A stretch of 64,000 nucleotides of DNA from contig CAYPMO010000001.1 in assembly GCA_964412015.1 (NCBI GenBank), positions 62,001 through 126,000 on the forward strand. The letters are read 5' to 3'. A model generated the notes under the pieces. That model saw only the letters and a list, made by a program, of their open reading frames with translations, searched no databases and had not been told where the DNA came from. This DNA is from SZUA-318 sp964412015 (lineage in GTDB: Bacteria; Gemmatimonadota; Gemmatimonadetes; Longimicrobiales; Gaopeijiaceae). Shown here in pieces: positions 7,897-15,397 of this stretch. Position 1 is the stretch's first letter, and each line of letters starts with the position of its first letter. A program made the translations under genes and the position numbers.

Positions 7897-9297
7897 ATGG
7901 CCCAGCCCCCTTCGCGCGCGCACTGTGTTCCCACCCACCCAGACAGAGGGTGGAATTCCAGGAGAACATGGGAACATGCCGGCCATGGCTGGACCATCCT
8001 CGGAGCCACGGGAACTTTCGCGACGGCCGCCTCCACGCCGGGAAGCCGCCATGCCCTCTGCCTCTGGCTCCCCACCTTCGAGCTCCGCCTGGAGTTGGTG
8101 CGCTCCCCGGAACTGGACGCGACCTCCGTGGTCCTCCTCACCCCCGGGGAGAGCACACGACGCACCGTCTGGCAGGTTTCGGAGCGGGCGCACGACGCCG
8201 GGGTGCGCCCCGGGCAGCTCATCTCCCAGGCCGTGTCCCTCTGCCCTTCCCTCACGCTCCTGGAGCCCGATCCCGCCCACTACGACGCCGCGGTGGACGC
8301 CATGCTCGAAGCGCTGTCCGAGATCACCCCCGTGGTGGAGCCCGCAGGCCCCGGGCGGGTCTTCCTGGGGATGGACGGTCTGGAGCGCCTCTACGGCTCC
8401 CCCCTCCACCAGGTGGAGCGAGCGCTCCACGCGCTCTTCCGGGTCTTCCCCACCCCCCTCGTGGCCTCCACCCGCGCCGGGGCGGCACCAGGGAAGCTCG
8501 GCGCCTGGATGGCGGCGAGCTCGGGGCGCCCGGGAGCGCCCGTGACCGTCACCGACATGGAGCTTCCGGGCTTCCTGGCTTCCTGCCCCGTGAGCGCCCT
8601 CCCCATGGATCCCCTCGCGATCCAGCGGCTGGAGCGGCTGGGCGCCATCACTTTGGGAGACCTGCGACGCTTTCCCGAACCCGCGCTGGTGGCACAGTTC
8701 GGGGAGGAGGGAAGGAGCGCGCTGGCCTGGGCCACGGGACGGCGCATCGATCCCGTGCGTCCCTGGCACCGGCCCCAGCCCATCCGCGTCTCCCTGGACT
8801 TCCCTACGCCCGCAAGAGTTGTCGAGACCCTCCACGTCGCGCTCGAGCGCCTGGTGGAGCGCGCACTCTCCCGTCCGGCCCGCCGGGGAAGGAGCGTGAC
8901 TGCGGCACGGCTCGGCGCCCACCTGGAGGCAGGAGGCTCCTGGTTCGTGGAGACGGTGCTCCGCGAGGCCACGTCCGACCCCCGCAGAATCGCCTCGCCT
9001 CTGCGGGCCAAGATGGCCGCCACCCCTCCACCCAGGGCTGTGGAGACCCTCGTCCTGGAACTCACCCGCTTCGGCGCTCCCTCGGTCCAGACCGGCCTCT
9101 TCGACCGAAGAGACGAGGGTGGCCGAGCCGAATCCGGGCGCGATCTTATCCACGGCGAAGTTCCTATATCAATTAAAGATGCGGTCAAAGAGTTAAAGTT
9201 ACGTCTAGGACATTCTCCACTGTTCCGGGTGGTGGAGGTGGACCCGTGGTCCCGGATCCCCGAGCGACGTCACGCCCTGCTGAGCTTCGACCCTTGA
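7897..9297 (+). CDS. imuB: ImuB-like catalytically inactive Y-family polymerase
   Basis: About 466 residues, the accessory mutasome subunit that recruits the error-prone polymerase DnaE2 to the beta clamp. Recognisable homology begins near residue 52 (ALCLWLP), where active Y polymerases have an Asp-bearing motif. The second acidic motif is replaced by FLGMDGLERLYG, as expected for ImuB. A helix-hairpin-helix region (LERLGAITLGDLRRFP) and a clamp-binding QTGLFD near the C-terminus are present. The ATG at 7897 is the only in-frame start after a stop at 7801, but the first 50 residues look non-conserved, so the true start is uncertain. No imuA gene lies beside it. Confidence 0.87.
   Translation: MAQPPSRAHCVPTHPDRGWNSRRTWEHAGHGWTILGATGTFATAASTPGSRHALCLWLPTFELRLELVRSPELDATSVVLLTPGESTRRTVWQVSERAHDAGVRPGQLISQAVSLCPSLTLLEPDPAHYDAAVDAMLEALSEITPVVEPAGPGRVFLGMDGLERLYGSPLHQVERALHALFRVFPTPLVASTRAGAAPGKLGAWMAASSGRPGAPVTVTDMELPGFLASCPVSALPMDPLAIQRLERLGAITLGDLRRFPEPALVAQFGEEGRSALAWATGRRIDPVRPWHRPQPIRVSLDFPTPARVVETLHVALERLVERALSRPARRGRSVTAARLGAHLEAGGSWFVETVLREATSDPRRIASPLRAKMAATPPPRAVETLVLELTRFGAPSVQTGLFDRRDEGGRAESGRDLIHGEVPISIKDAVKELKLRLGHSPLFRVVEVDPWSRIPERRHALLSFDP
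7926..7976 (+). promoter_or_regulatory. Nested inverted repeats at the imuB 5' end
   Basis: TGTTCCCA (7926-7933) is matched by its inverse TGGGAACA (7969-7976). Between them CCACCC (7935-7940) pairs with GGGTGG (7948-7953), and GGAATTCC (7952-7959) is a palindrome. A short direct repeat GAACATG also occurs at 7964-7970 and 7973-7979. The region lies inside the non-conserved N-terminal extension of imuB, so it may really be an untranslated operator or an RNA structure. Confidence 0.4.
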
Positions 9298-9596
9298 GCC
9301 TCCCCGAGCCCCTCGACCGAAGACCCGTGCGCGACACCCCGCACCTCCGTCCCCTGGGGCGCCCCCGCGCCGTGGACGTGCGCACCGACGAGCACGGCGA
9401 GCCCCTCTGGGTCCGCCTCCCGGGAAAGACGGCCCGAAAGGTCGAGGTGGTTCGGGAGGTGTGGCGCATCGACGACGAGTGGTGGCGAACCCCCATCTCC
9501 CGGGAGTACCGTGCCGTGGTCCTGGACGACGGTCGCCTCGTCACGCTCTACCACGACATCCTCGACGGACGGTGGTATGCCCAGAAAGAGGAATGA
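9246..9596 (+). CDS. Small ImuB-associated protein (DUF6504-like)
   Basis: Up to 116 residues; possible starts are GTG 9246, TTG 9294 (overlapping the imuB stop) and GTG 9327. The conserved-looking part begins after residue 30: VEVVREVWRIDDEWWR, then ISREYRAVVLDDG and LYHDILDGRWY. Small proteins of this kind with several Trp/Tyr residues are often found next to, or fused to, ImuB-like polymerases; I recall them as DUF6504 but cannot verify. It overlaps imuB by 52 bases if the first start is used. Role unknown; probably part of the mutagenesis cassette. Confidence 0.65.
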   Translation: MVPDPRATSRPAELRPLSLPEPLDRRPVRDTPHLRPLGRPRAVDVRTDEHGEPLWVRLPGKTARKVEVVREVWRIDDEWWRTPISREYRAVVLDDGRLVTLYHDILDGRWYAQKEE

Positions 9597-9600
9597 CCCC

Positions 9601-10269
9601 GTGATCACCCGGCTGGAGCCTCTCCGGGGCCTCCGGGCGCGTGTTCACTTGGACCACGGCGAGCCTCTCGAGGTCGCGCTCGAAGCGCTGGAGCGGATGG
9701 GGCTCGGGATGGGCGATCCCCTGCCCTCCAACGTCCGACACCATCTACTCGACGCCGACGCCGAGGCACAGATTCGAGAGGCCGCCCTCGACCTCCTCTC
9801 CCACCGGGCGCGAACGCGCGCCGAGTTGCGCCGCAGGCTCGTCGGGAAGGGATTCCGTCCAGCCCGGGTGGACCCATGCCTGGCCCGACTGGAGGAGCGC
9901 GGCCTTCTGGACGACGCCGCGGTGGCCGCTTCGTTCGTGCGCGACCGCATCCGCCATCGGCCACGCGGGCGGAGCCGTCTGGTTCAGGAGCTCCGGGCCA
10001 AGGGCGTCCCCGACACGCTGGCCACGACGGCGGTGGACGCGGTCATGGAGGACGAGGCGCTCGAAGAGGCCGAGCTGGCCAAGCGAGTGGCCGAGGGCTG
10101 GTTGAGGCGGCAGGGACCGCGCACCCGGCAGGTACTGTCGGCCGGAAGGCACGGCCCCGAACGCGAGAAGGCGCGCCGCAGGCTCTACCAGTACCTCGCG
10201 CGTCGGGGATTCGCGGGACCCGCGCTGTCCGCCGCGCTCGACCACGCGCGGCGCCTCGCTTCCCGATGA
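9601..10269 (+). CDS. recX: RecA regulator RecX
   Basis: A 222-residue, highly charged helical protein. RecX caps RecA filaments and inhibits their growth. The signature arrangement is seen: ALDLLSHRARTRAELRRRL followed by LARLEERGLLDD and FVRDRIRHRPRGRSRLVQEL, the three-helix repeats of the family. The GTG at 9601 is favoured by agagga 8 bases upstream; an ATG at 9577 would add 8 residues. It follows the imuB cassette within 4 bases, so its transcription is probably shared, which would couple RecA restraint to translesion synthesis. It ends directly against the convergent gene. Confidence 0.9.
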   Translation: MITRLEPLRGLRARVHLDHGEPLEVALEALERMGLGMGDPLPSNVRHHLLDADAEAQIREAALDLLSHRARTRAELRRRLVGKGFRPARVDPCLARLEERGLLDDAAVAASFVRDRIRHRPRGRSRLVQELRAKGVPDTLATTAVDAVMEDEALEEAELAKRVAEGWLRRQGPRTRQVLSAGRHGPEREKARRRLYQYLARRGFAGPALSAALDHARRLASR

Positions 10270-10923
10270 CTACGGACGGGGTACGACGACCGAGGCGCCG
10301 AGCTCGATCTCGGTGAACCCCTCCCAACCGCAGAAAGGAGCGTATCCGCTCGTCCGGTCTTCCGGGCTCACGCAGCCCCTGAACCGGATCCGATGCGCTG
10401 ACACCCTCCCCACGAGCTTCACGGGAACGCCCCGAATCGGCGTCAGCGCGGCCGAAACCGAGGCCAGGTAGCCGATCTGGCCCGCGTTGGGCATGTGGAG
10501 ATCGGCACGCCACCCCGATTCGCCCGTGCTGGTCGCCGTGAGCTGGTTGAAGCTCAACCCCGCCGCGCCCGATACCTCCACACGATCTCCCAAGTGCAGG
10601 AAACGGACCGCCGTGATGCGGAGCCCGCTCAGGCGTGCCGACGTCGCCACGGCCTCGGTACGGCATCCGATGCGCGGTGAGTAGACCTGGCAGACCACGC
10701 CGCTCTTCCGCGTGGCGTCCTCGTAGCTGAGGTAGGCCACGCGCACCCGCCAGGGGGCGAACTCGAACTCGGCGAACGCTCCCAATCCGGTGGGTCCCGG
10801 CAACTCGACGTTGTCGCTCACGGCCCGGACGGCCACGAGACCGAGCTCCTGGGCGCGCGTGGGGCTCGCGGCGAAGAGAAGGCTCAGCACGATCACGGCG
10901 GGGCTGCGTACGACGCGGCGCAT
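10270..10923 (-). CDS. Secreted hypothetical protein, probable small beta-barrel
   Basis: 217 residues with a clear signal peptide (MRRVVRSPAVIVLSLLFAASPTRAQ is the leading segment, cleavage after TRAQ likely). The mature part has alternating hydrophobic/polar stretches (FAEFEFAPWRVRVAYLSY, LRITAVRFLHLG) and ends in VVVPRP. This looks like an outer-membrane porin-like or lipid-binding barrel of the kind common in this lineage. Four Cys residues (two in the CQVYSPRIGC region, two near the C-terminus) could form disulphides. No function assigned. It is convergent with recX, with no space between the stop codons. Confidence 0.7.
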   Translation of the reverse strand: MRRVVRSPAVIVLSLLFAASPTRAQELGLVAVRAVSDNVELPGPTGLGAFAEFEFAPWRVRVAYLSYEDATRKSGVVCQVYSPRIGCRTEAVATSARLSGLRITAVRFLHLGDRVEVSGAAGLSFNQLTATSTGESGWRADLHMPNAGQIGYLASVSAALTPIRGVPVKLVGRVSAHRIRFRGCVSPEDRTSGYAPFCGWEGFTEIELGASVVVPRP

Positions 10924-11081
10924 GTGTTCCTGCTCGGGAAGGAACGTTCGAAGCGATGCAGGGAAAGTCTATGCGAGAGGCATGGTATCGGGAAGCGTGA
11001 TCCCGACACGGCGCGGGCCGGCCTTCCGAATCCTTCTCGTCGGGTTTACGTACAAGGAAGGAAAGGAGAGGAGGTTCGTCC

Positions 11082-11264
11082 ATGGCCAAGAACCAACGCC
11101 AGAACCAGCCACGGGACCGGACGAAGAAGTTCCACGTTCCGGATCCTCCCTGCACGCCCAAGCCACCCAAGCCCCCACCGCCCCCGAGTCCGGCCAAGCC
11201 GTTCGACCGGCCGATCCCCGATGTGCGGAAGTTCTTCAAGGCCAGCCGGCGCGGCCGGCGCTAG
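11082..11264 (+). CDS. Proline-rich basic 60-residue protein
   Basis: A short gene with an excellent ribosome site (ggagagg/aggagg just upstream of 11082). The product is strongly basic: an N-terminal Lys/Arg/Gln part, a PPKPPPPPSP core, and a C-terminal KASRRGRR tail. It has one Cys and no membrane segment. Such composition suggests an intrinsically disordered, nucleic-acid- or SH3-like-binding protein. I do not recognise the family. Its stop codon overlaps the stop of the receptor remnant on the other strand. Confidence 0.6.
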   Translation: MAKNQRQNQPRDRTKKFHVPDPPCTPKPPKPPPPPSPAKPFDRPIPDVRKFFKASRRGRR

Positions 11265-11346
11265 AAGGCCATTTCCCAGGTGAGCGTCAGGTTCCGCTTC
11301 GGCTCGGGTCTGAAGAACGCCGCGTTGGAGAACTCGGCGCGGAACC
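11261..11346 (-). pseudogene. C-terminal remnant of an outer-membrane receptor
   Basis: On the minus strand, just after the response-regulator stop and in another frame, 27 sense codons lead to a TAG. They read FRAEFSNAAFFRPEP then KRNLTLTWEMAF. A terminal Phe preceded by alternating residues, and the RNLTLTWE block, are typical of the last strands of TonB-dependent receptors. No upstream part remains; the response-regulator gene now occupies the place. I read it as the tail of a lost receptor gene. Confidence 0.6.
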
Positions 11347-12003
11347 TTACTCCTCCAGCTCGCTCTCCACCACGAACCGGGTCAGGCCGGCCACGGTGCG
11401 GATACGCAGCTTGGCCATGACGCGCTCGCGGTGCGTCTCCACGGTCCGGGGGCTGATCCCGAACTCCTCCGCGATTTCCCGGTTCGTACGCCCCGAGGCG
11501 ACCCGCACGAGAACCTCGCGCTCGCGCGCCGTCAGCTGATCCAACCTGGAACGCTGGCGCTCCCGCTCGAGCTCCTCGCGGAGCGCGACGCTCAACTGGT
11601 GCGTCACGCGTTCGGCGAAGTACTCCTTCCCATCCGCGACCGCTTGCACCGCGTCACGCAGCTCGGCGGGGCTGACGTCCTTCAGGATGTATCCGTCGGC
11701 ACCGGCACGCACGGCTTCCAGAACGTACTCCGGGTTGTCGTGCATGGACAACACGAGGATCCCCACCTCGGATCCCTGGTTTCGCAGCTCCTTCGCCACC
11801 TCGAGGCCCGTCTTGCGCGGCATCGTCACGTCCAGGAGCAAGAGGTCGGGCCGATGCTCCCCGAGGAGCGAGAGCACTTCGTCGCCGTCCTCGGCTTCCG
11901 CGAGGACTTCCAGTCCCGGAATGTCCTCCAGCACGGTGCGGATACCCTGCCGTACCACGGCATGATCATCGGCGATGATCACCCGGATCTCTGGATCACC
12001 CAA
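11347..12003 (-). CDS. NarL/FixJ-type response regulator
   Basis: 218 residues: receiver domain (Asp12/Asp13 and phosphoacceptor Asp58 in LLLLDVTMP, switch Lys in YILKD) and a C-terminal LuxR-type helix-turn-helix (LTAREREVLVRVASGRTNREIAEEF). It binds DNA when phosphorylated by the kinase encoded just upstream. I place the start at TTG 12003, overlapping the kinase stop by 8 bases and preceded by GGAGAG; a GTG at 12024 is an alternative. The coupling points to one transcript with the kinase. Target genes unknown. Confidence 0.92.
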   Translation of the reverse strand: MGDPEIRVIIADDHAVVRQGIRTVLEDIPGLEVLAEAEDGDEVLSLLGEHRPDLLLLDVTMPRKTGLEVAKELRNQGSEVGILVLSMHDNPEYVLEAVRAGADGYILKDVSPAELRDAVQAVADGKEYFAERVTHQLSVALREELERERQRSRLDQLTAREREVLVRVASGRTNREIAEEFGISPRTVETHRERVMAKLRIRTVAGLTRFVVESELEE

Positions 12004-13786
12004 GGCTCTCCTCCCTGCTCTCACGGTTCACGGGCACGCGGACCCGCACCAGGGCTCCTCTCTCCGCGCGGTTCTCGAGAGTGAACGTCCCCCCGACGCT
12101 GGCGATGCGCTCACGGATACCCGCCAGCCCTCCGTGGGTGCGATTCAGGCCCTTCGGATCGTCGACCGGAAGGCCGATTCCGTCATCGCTCACTTCCAGC
12201 ACCACGGCGGCCCCGTCCGAGCGCACGGACACCTCCACTCTCGTCGCCTGCCCGTGGCGGACCGTGTTGGCGAGCGCCTCCTGGAGGGTGCGGTAGAGCG
12301 CGAGCTCGGCGTCGCCTCCGACCGGAGGAAGCACGGGAGGGGCCTCGAACGCCACGTCGAACGCTCCCTCGTGACCGAAATCCCGCGCCAGTGCGCGCAG
12401 CGCGGACAGGAGCCCCAGGTCGTCCAGAGCGGTCGGTCGCAGGTTCCGCGTCACCGAACGAATGCTCCGGATTCCTTCCCTCACCAACTCCTGCGCGCGG
12501 TCGAATCCCTTCGTAAGTCCGCCGTCGCTCTTCTCCCTGAGGAGGCCGAGTTGCATGGAGAGCGCGGCGAGCACCTGCGCCGTCTCGTCGTGGAGCTCGC
12601 GCGAGAGCCGGTTCCGCTCCTCCTCGTGCTGGCGCACCATGCGTACCTGGAGGCGCTCCAGCTCGGCCGTGCGGTCCTCCAGGGACACGTACAACTCGTC
12701 GTTCTCGAGGGCCGCCCCCACCTGCTGTCCGAACGCCCGCAGGAAGGGTGTGTCGAGCGCCGTGAACGGGTCGCGCGATTCGCCGACGACGACCAGCGCG
12801 CCCGCCACGTACTCGCCACGGAGGATCGGGAGCGCGGCCGTATACGGATGGACCCAGGAAGCGCGCTCGCCGTCCTCGTCACGACCCTGGATCACGGCGG
12901 GTTGCCCCGTGCTGCGCACCTGGGCCACCGCGCGCCAGGCCAGCTCCGGAGGCTTCTCGTACGGCCAGAGCGCGCAGACGCCCGCGCCGTGCACGAAGGC
13001 TCCCCCGGCTCCACCGGTGAGATAGAGGGCGGAGCCGTGCACGCCCTTGAGGCCGAGCGCACGCCGCAGCACCGCCTCGGGCACGCCCTCGCCGCGCCGG
13101 CCCCGCTGCTGGAGCTCACCGGACAACGCGGTGAGCGTGCGCAACCCCTGGTCGAGGTCCTCCAGGACGAGCAGGAGGATCCCGGTCCCCATGCCCAGCT
13201 CGAAGAGCAGGTCGAGGTAGTAGCCCCAGGGGCTCCACGCGCCCCGGGCGCGCAGGAACGGGTAGTCCAGGTGGTGCAGCGCCCAGAGCCCCAGTACCAC
13301 GGCCAGCCCCCGCGCGGCGGGAGACCCCACGTCCCGGTGGTAGCGGTGGAACGTCCAGGCCGTCCACGCCGTCGCGACGCTCAGGAACGCGACGGCAGGC
13401 CCCGCGGCCAGCAGGAAACTCTCCATGCGATAGATCGCGATCCAAGACCACATGGGTGGGAAGAGCGCCACCGCGACGTACCAGGATCGCCAGATGGGCC
13501 GGCCCCGAGAGAAGACCAAGGCCGCCCAGAGGAGAGCCAGCGCCGTCCAGCCCGTCGTGACCTGATGCCAATAGAGCCACGCGCTTCGGCCGGTCGACAG
13601 GAACGCGACGATCGCTCCGAGACGCAGGGCGTACACCGTCCACGCCAGCGCCCAGAGACCGAAATAGGGCTTCCGGTACCGGCGATACAGGAATCCGCAG
13701 AGGGCGACGAGCCCGAGCGTGACGGCCGTCTGGAGGTAGGCCGCCGAGAGCTCGGTGGGTATCGTGCCCGGTACCGTGAGGTCCAT
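11996..13786 (-). CDS. NarX-type sensor histidine kinase with 7TM input and GAF domain
   Basis: About 596 residues. Residues 1-230 hold roughly seven hydrophobic segments rich in Trp and Tyr, an integral-membrane sensor. A GAF-like domain follows (about 255-385), then a HisKA_3 helix with the phosphoacceptor in SRELHDETAQ (His399) and a HATPase_c domain (NTVRHGQAT, DDGIGLP, GGLAGIRERI). This layout is that of NarX/LiaS/DesK-like kinases, which pair with NarL-type regulators. The ATG at 13786 is chosen; an upstream start would add 25 non-hydrophobic residues. The signal sensed is not evident. Confidence 0.9.
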   Translation of the reverse strand: MDLTVPGTIPTELSAAYLQTAVTLGLVALCGFLYRRYRKPYFGLWALAWTVYALRLGAIVAFLSTGRSAWLYWHQVTTGWTALALLWAALVFSRGRPIWRSWYVAVALFPPMWSWIAIYRMESFLLAAGPAVAFLSVATAWTAWTFHRYHRDVGSPAARGLAVVLGLWALHHLDYPFLRARGAWSPWGYYLDLLFELGMGTGILLLVLEDLDQGLRTLTALSGELQQRGRRGEGVPEAVLRRALGLKGVHGSALYLTGGAGGAFVHGAGVCALWPYEKPPELAWRAVAQVRSTGQPAVIQGRDEDGERASWVHPYTAALPILRGEYVAGALVVVGESRDPFTALDTPFLRAFGQQVGAALENDELYVSLEDRTAELERLQVRMVRQHEEERNRLSRELHDETAQVLAALSMQLGLLREKSDGGLTKGFDRAQELVREGIRSIRSVTRNLRPTALDDLGLLSALRALARDFGHEGAFDVAFEAPPVLPPVGGDAELALYRTLQEALANTVRHGQATRVEVSVRSDGAAVVLEVSDDGIGLPVDDPKGLNRTHGGLAGIRERIASVGGTFTLENRAERGALVRVRVPVNRESREESLG

Positions 13787-14010
13787 GGGCCCGAAGATCT
13801 CCGCAGGCCATCCCCGGGGCAACGCCGATCCCCACCGAGGCCACGACGAAGGCGCCGCCACGAAGCGAGGCGCGGCTCAAGGAGGGCTTTCCCCCACCCT
13901 CGACTCCACCGCTTCCCTACTACAGGGAACTGCATTCTCTGCCTAGCTTTGAGGAGTTCCCGGGGTGCCAGCCCGCGGAGGGCCGAAACCACGTTCCGGA
14001 GGCCTTTGTC

Positions 14011-15345
14011 ATGAGCGCCGTTCGCACCGCCGCTCCCCCGCCTTCCACGCTGTTCGCTGACCGCGTTAGCCGTATCGGGACCGAGGAGGCTTTCGCGCTC
14101 GGTGCGCTCATCCTGGAGGTCGAAGCCGAGGGCGAGCGCGTGATCCGCTGCAACCTGGGCCAGCCCGACTTCCCACTGCCCCGGCATGTCGCCGAAGCGG
14201 TGAAGCGCGCGCTGGACCAGGGGCTTACGACCTACTGCGATCCCCAGGGGCTCCCCGAGTTGCGTCGGGCGGTGGCGCGATCCGTGGGAGAGAAGCGTGG
14301 TATGGACATCGACCCGGACAGGGTCGTGATCTACCCGGGCGGCCGGCCTCCGATCGGCTTCGCGCACATGGCCTACAGCGAAGCCGGAGAGGAGGTGATC
14401 TACCCGTCCCCCGGATACCCCCTGTTCGAGTCCTTCATCCCGTACTTCCGCTGCATTCCCGTGCCGCTCGTGCTCCGCGAGGAGCACGGTTTCGGTCTCA
14501 CCCGGCGTGAGCTCGAGCCGCTGCTCAGCGAGCGGACGGGGCTCATCTTCCTGAACTTCCCGGGCAATCCCACCGGGGGCGTCGCCAGTCGAGCGCAGCT
14601 CGTCGAACTCTCCGAGCTGATCCTGGAGAACACGTCACCGGACGTGCGCGTCTACTCCGACGAATCCTACGAGGCGATCACGTTCGACGGAGACGAGCAC
14701 ATCTCGATCGCTTCCATACCCGGTATGGAGGCTCGCACCATCATCGCGTCGGGCGTGTCCAAGACCTACTCCTGGACGGGAGGACGCGTGGGATGGGCGG
14801 TCTACCCGACGGTGGAGGAGGCTCGCGTCCACCGGCGCCTCGCGATCAACTACTTCGCTTCGATCCCGCCGTACAACCAGGTGGGGGCGGTGGAGGCGTT
14901 GGAGTCCCCCGAGAGCCCCGCGACGATCAAGAACATGGTGGACGCCTTCCAGCGCCGCCGCGACCTCGTGGTCCCGGCCCTGAACGCCATCGACGGTATC
15001 ACGTGCCAGAACCCCAAGGGCGCGTTCTACGCCTTCCCGAACATCAGCGGGATCGTCGAGCGCCTGGGAGCGCAGGAGGCCTTCGACTCCCTGCCCCAGG
15101 ACGTGCGGGAGCGCACGAGCCCGGCGACCCTCGTTCAACTCTTCCTCTTGTACCGCTACAAGGTCGCGACCATGGATCGGCGGTCTTTCTCCACGCTCGG
15201 GAGCGAGGGTCAGCATTACCTCCGCCTGTCCATCGCCAACAACGACGAGGAGCTGTCGGAGGCGGTGCGACGCATCGCCGTGGCATCGACGGACGCCGAC
15301 GGCTTCCAGGAGTTCTTCGCCAGCGGGCAGCGCCATACCCTGTGA
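14011..15345 (+). CDS. PLP-dependent aminotransferase (aspartate aminotransferase fold)
   Basis: A 444-residue class I/II aminotransferase. The PLP lysine is K251 in GVSKTYSWTGGRVGW. Substrate and cofactor motifs are clear: NLGQPDFPLP, the NFPGNPTGG loop, YSDESYE with the cofactor Asp/Tyr. It is longer than AspC (396) because of an added stretch before the C-terminus (DSLPQDVRERTSPATLVQLF). ggagg precedes the ATG by 11 bases. The transketolase follows 52 bases later on the same strand, so the two probably form an operon and may act on linked substrates. Specificity is unknown. Confidence 0.9.
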   Translation: MSAVRTAAPPPSTLFADRVSRIGTEEAFALGALILEVEAEGERVIRCNLGQPDFPLPRHVAEAVKRALDQGLTTYCDPQGLPELRRAVARSVGEKRGMDIDPDRVVIYPGGRPPIGFAHMAYSEAGEEVIYPSPGYPLFESFIPYFRCIPVPLVLREEHGFGLTRRELEPLLSERTGLIFLNFPGNPTGGVASRAQLVELSELILENTSPDVRVYSDESYEAITFDGDEHISIASIPGMEARTIIASGVSKTYSWTGGRVGWAVYPTVEEARVHRRLAINYFASIPPYNQVGAVEALESPESPATIKNMVDAFQRRRDLVVPALNAIDGITCQNPKGAFYAFPNISGIVERLGAQEAFDSLPQDVRERTSPATLVQLFLLYRYKVATMDRRSFSTLGSEGQHYLRLSIANNDEELSEAVRRIAVASTDADGFQEFFASGQRHTL

Positions 15346-15397
15346 CGGGCCGCCCGCTCACCCCAACGGACGTGAAGCGTCCACTGCAGGAGCTATC

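Noticed and set aside
7805..8545. GTG-started frame with strong Shine-Dalgarno repeats before imuB
   Set aside because: Composition is low-complexity Pro/Arg/Ser and it overlaps the imuB frame for 650 bases; no recognisable protein, so I kept only the leader repeat.
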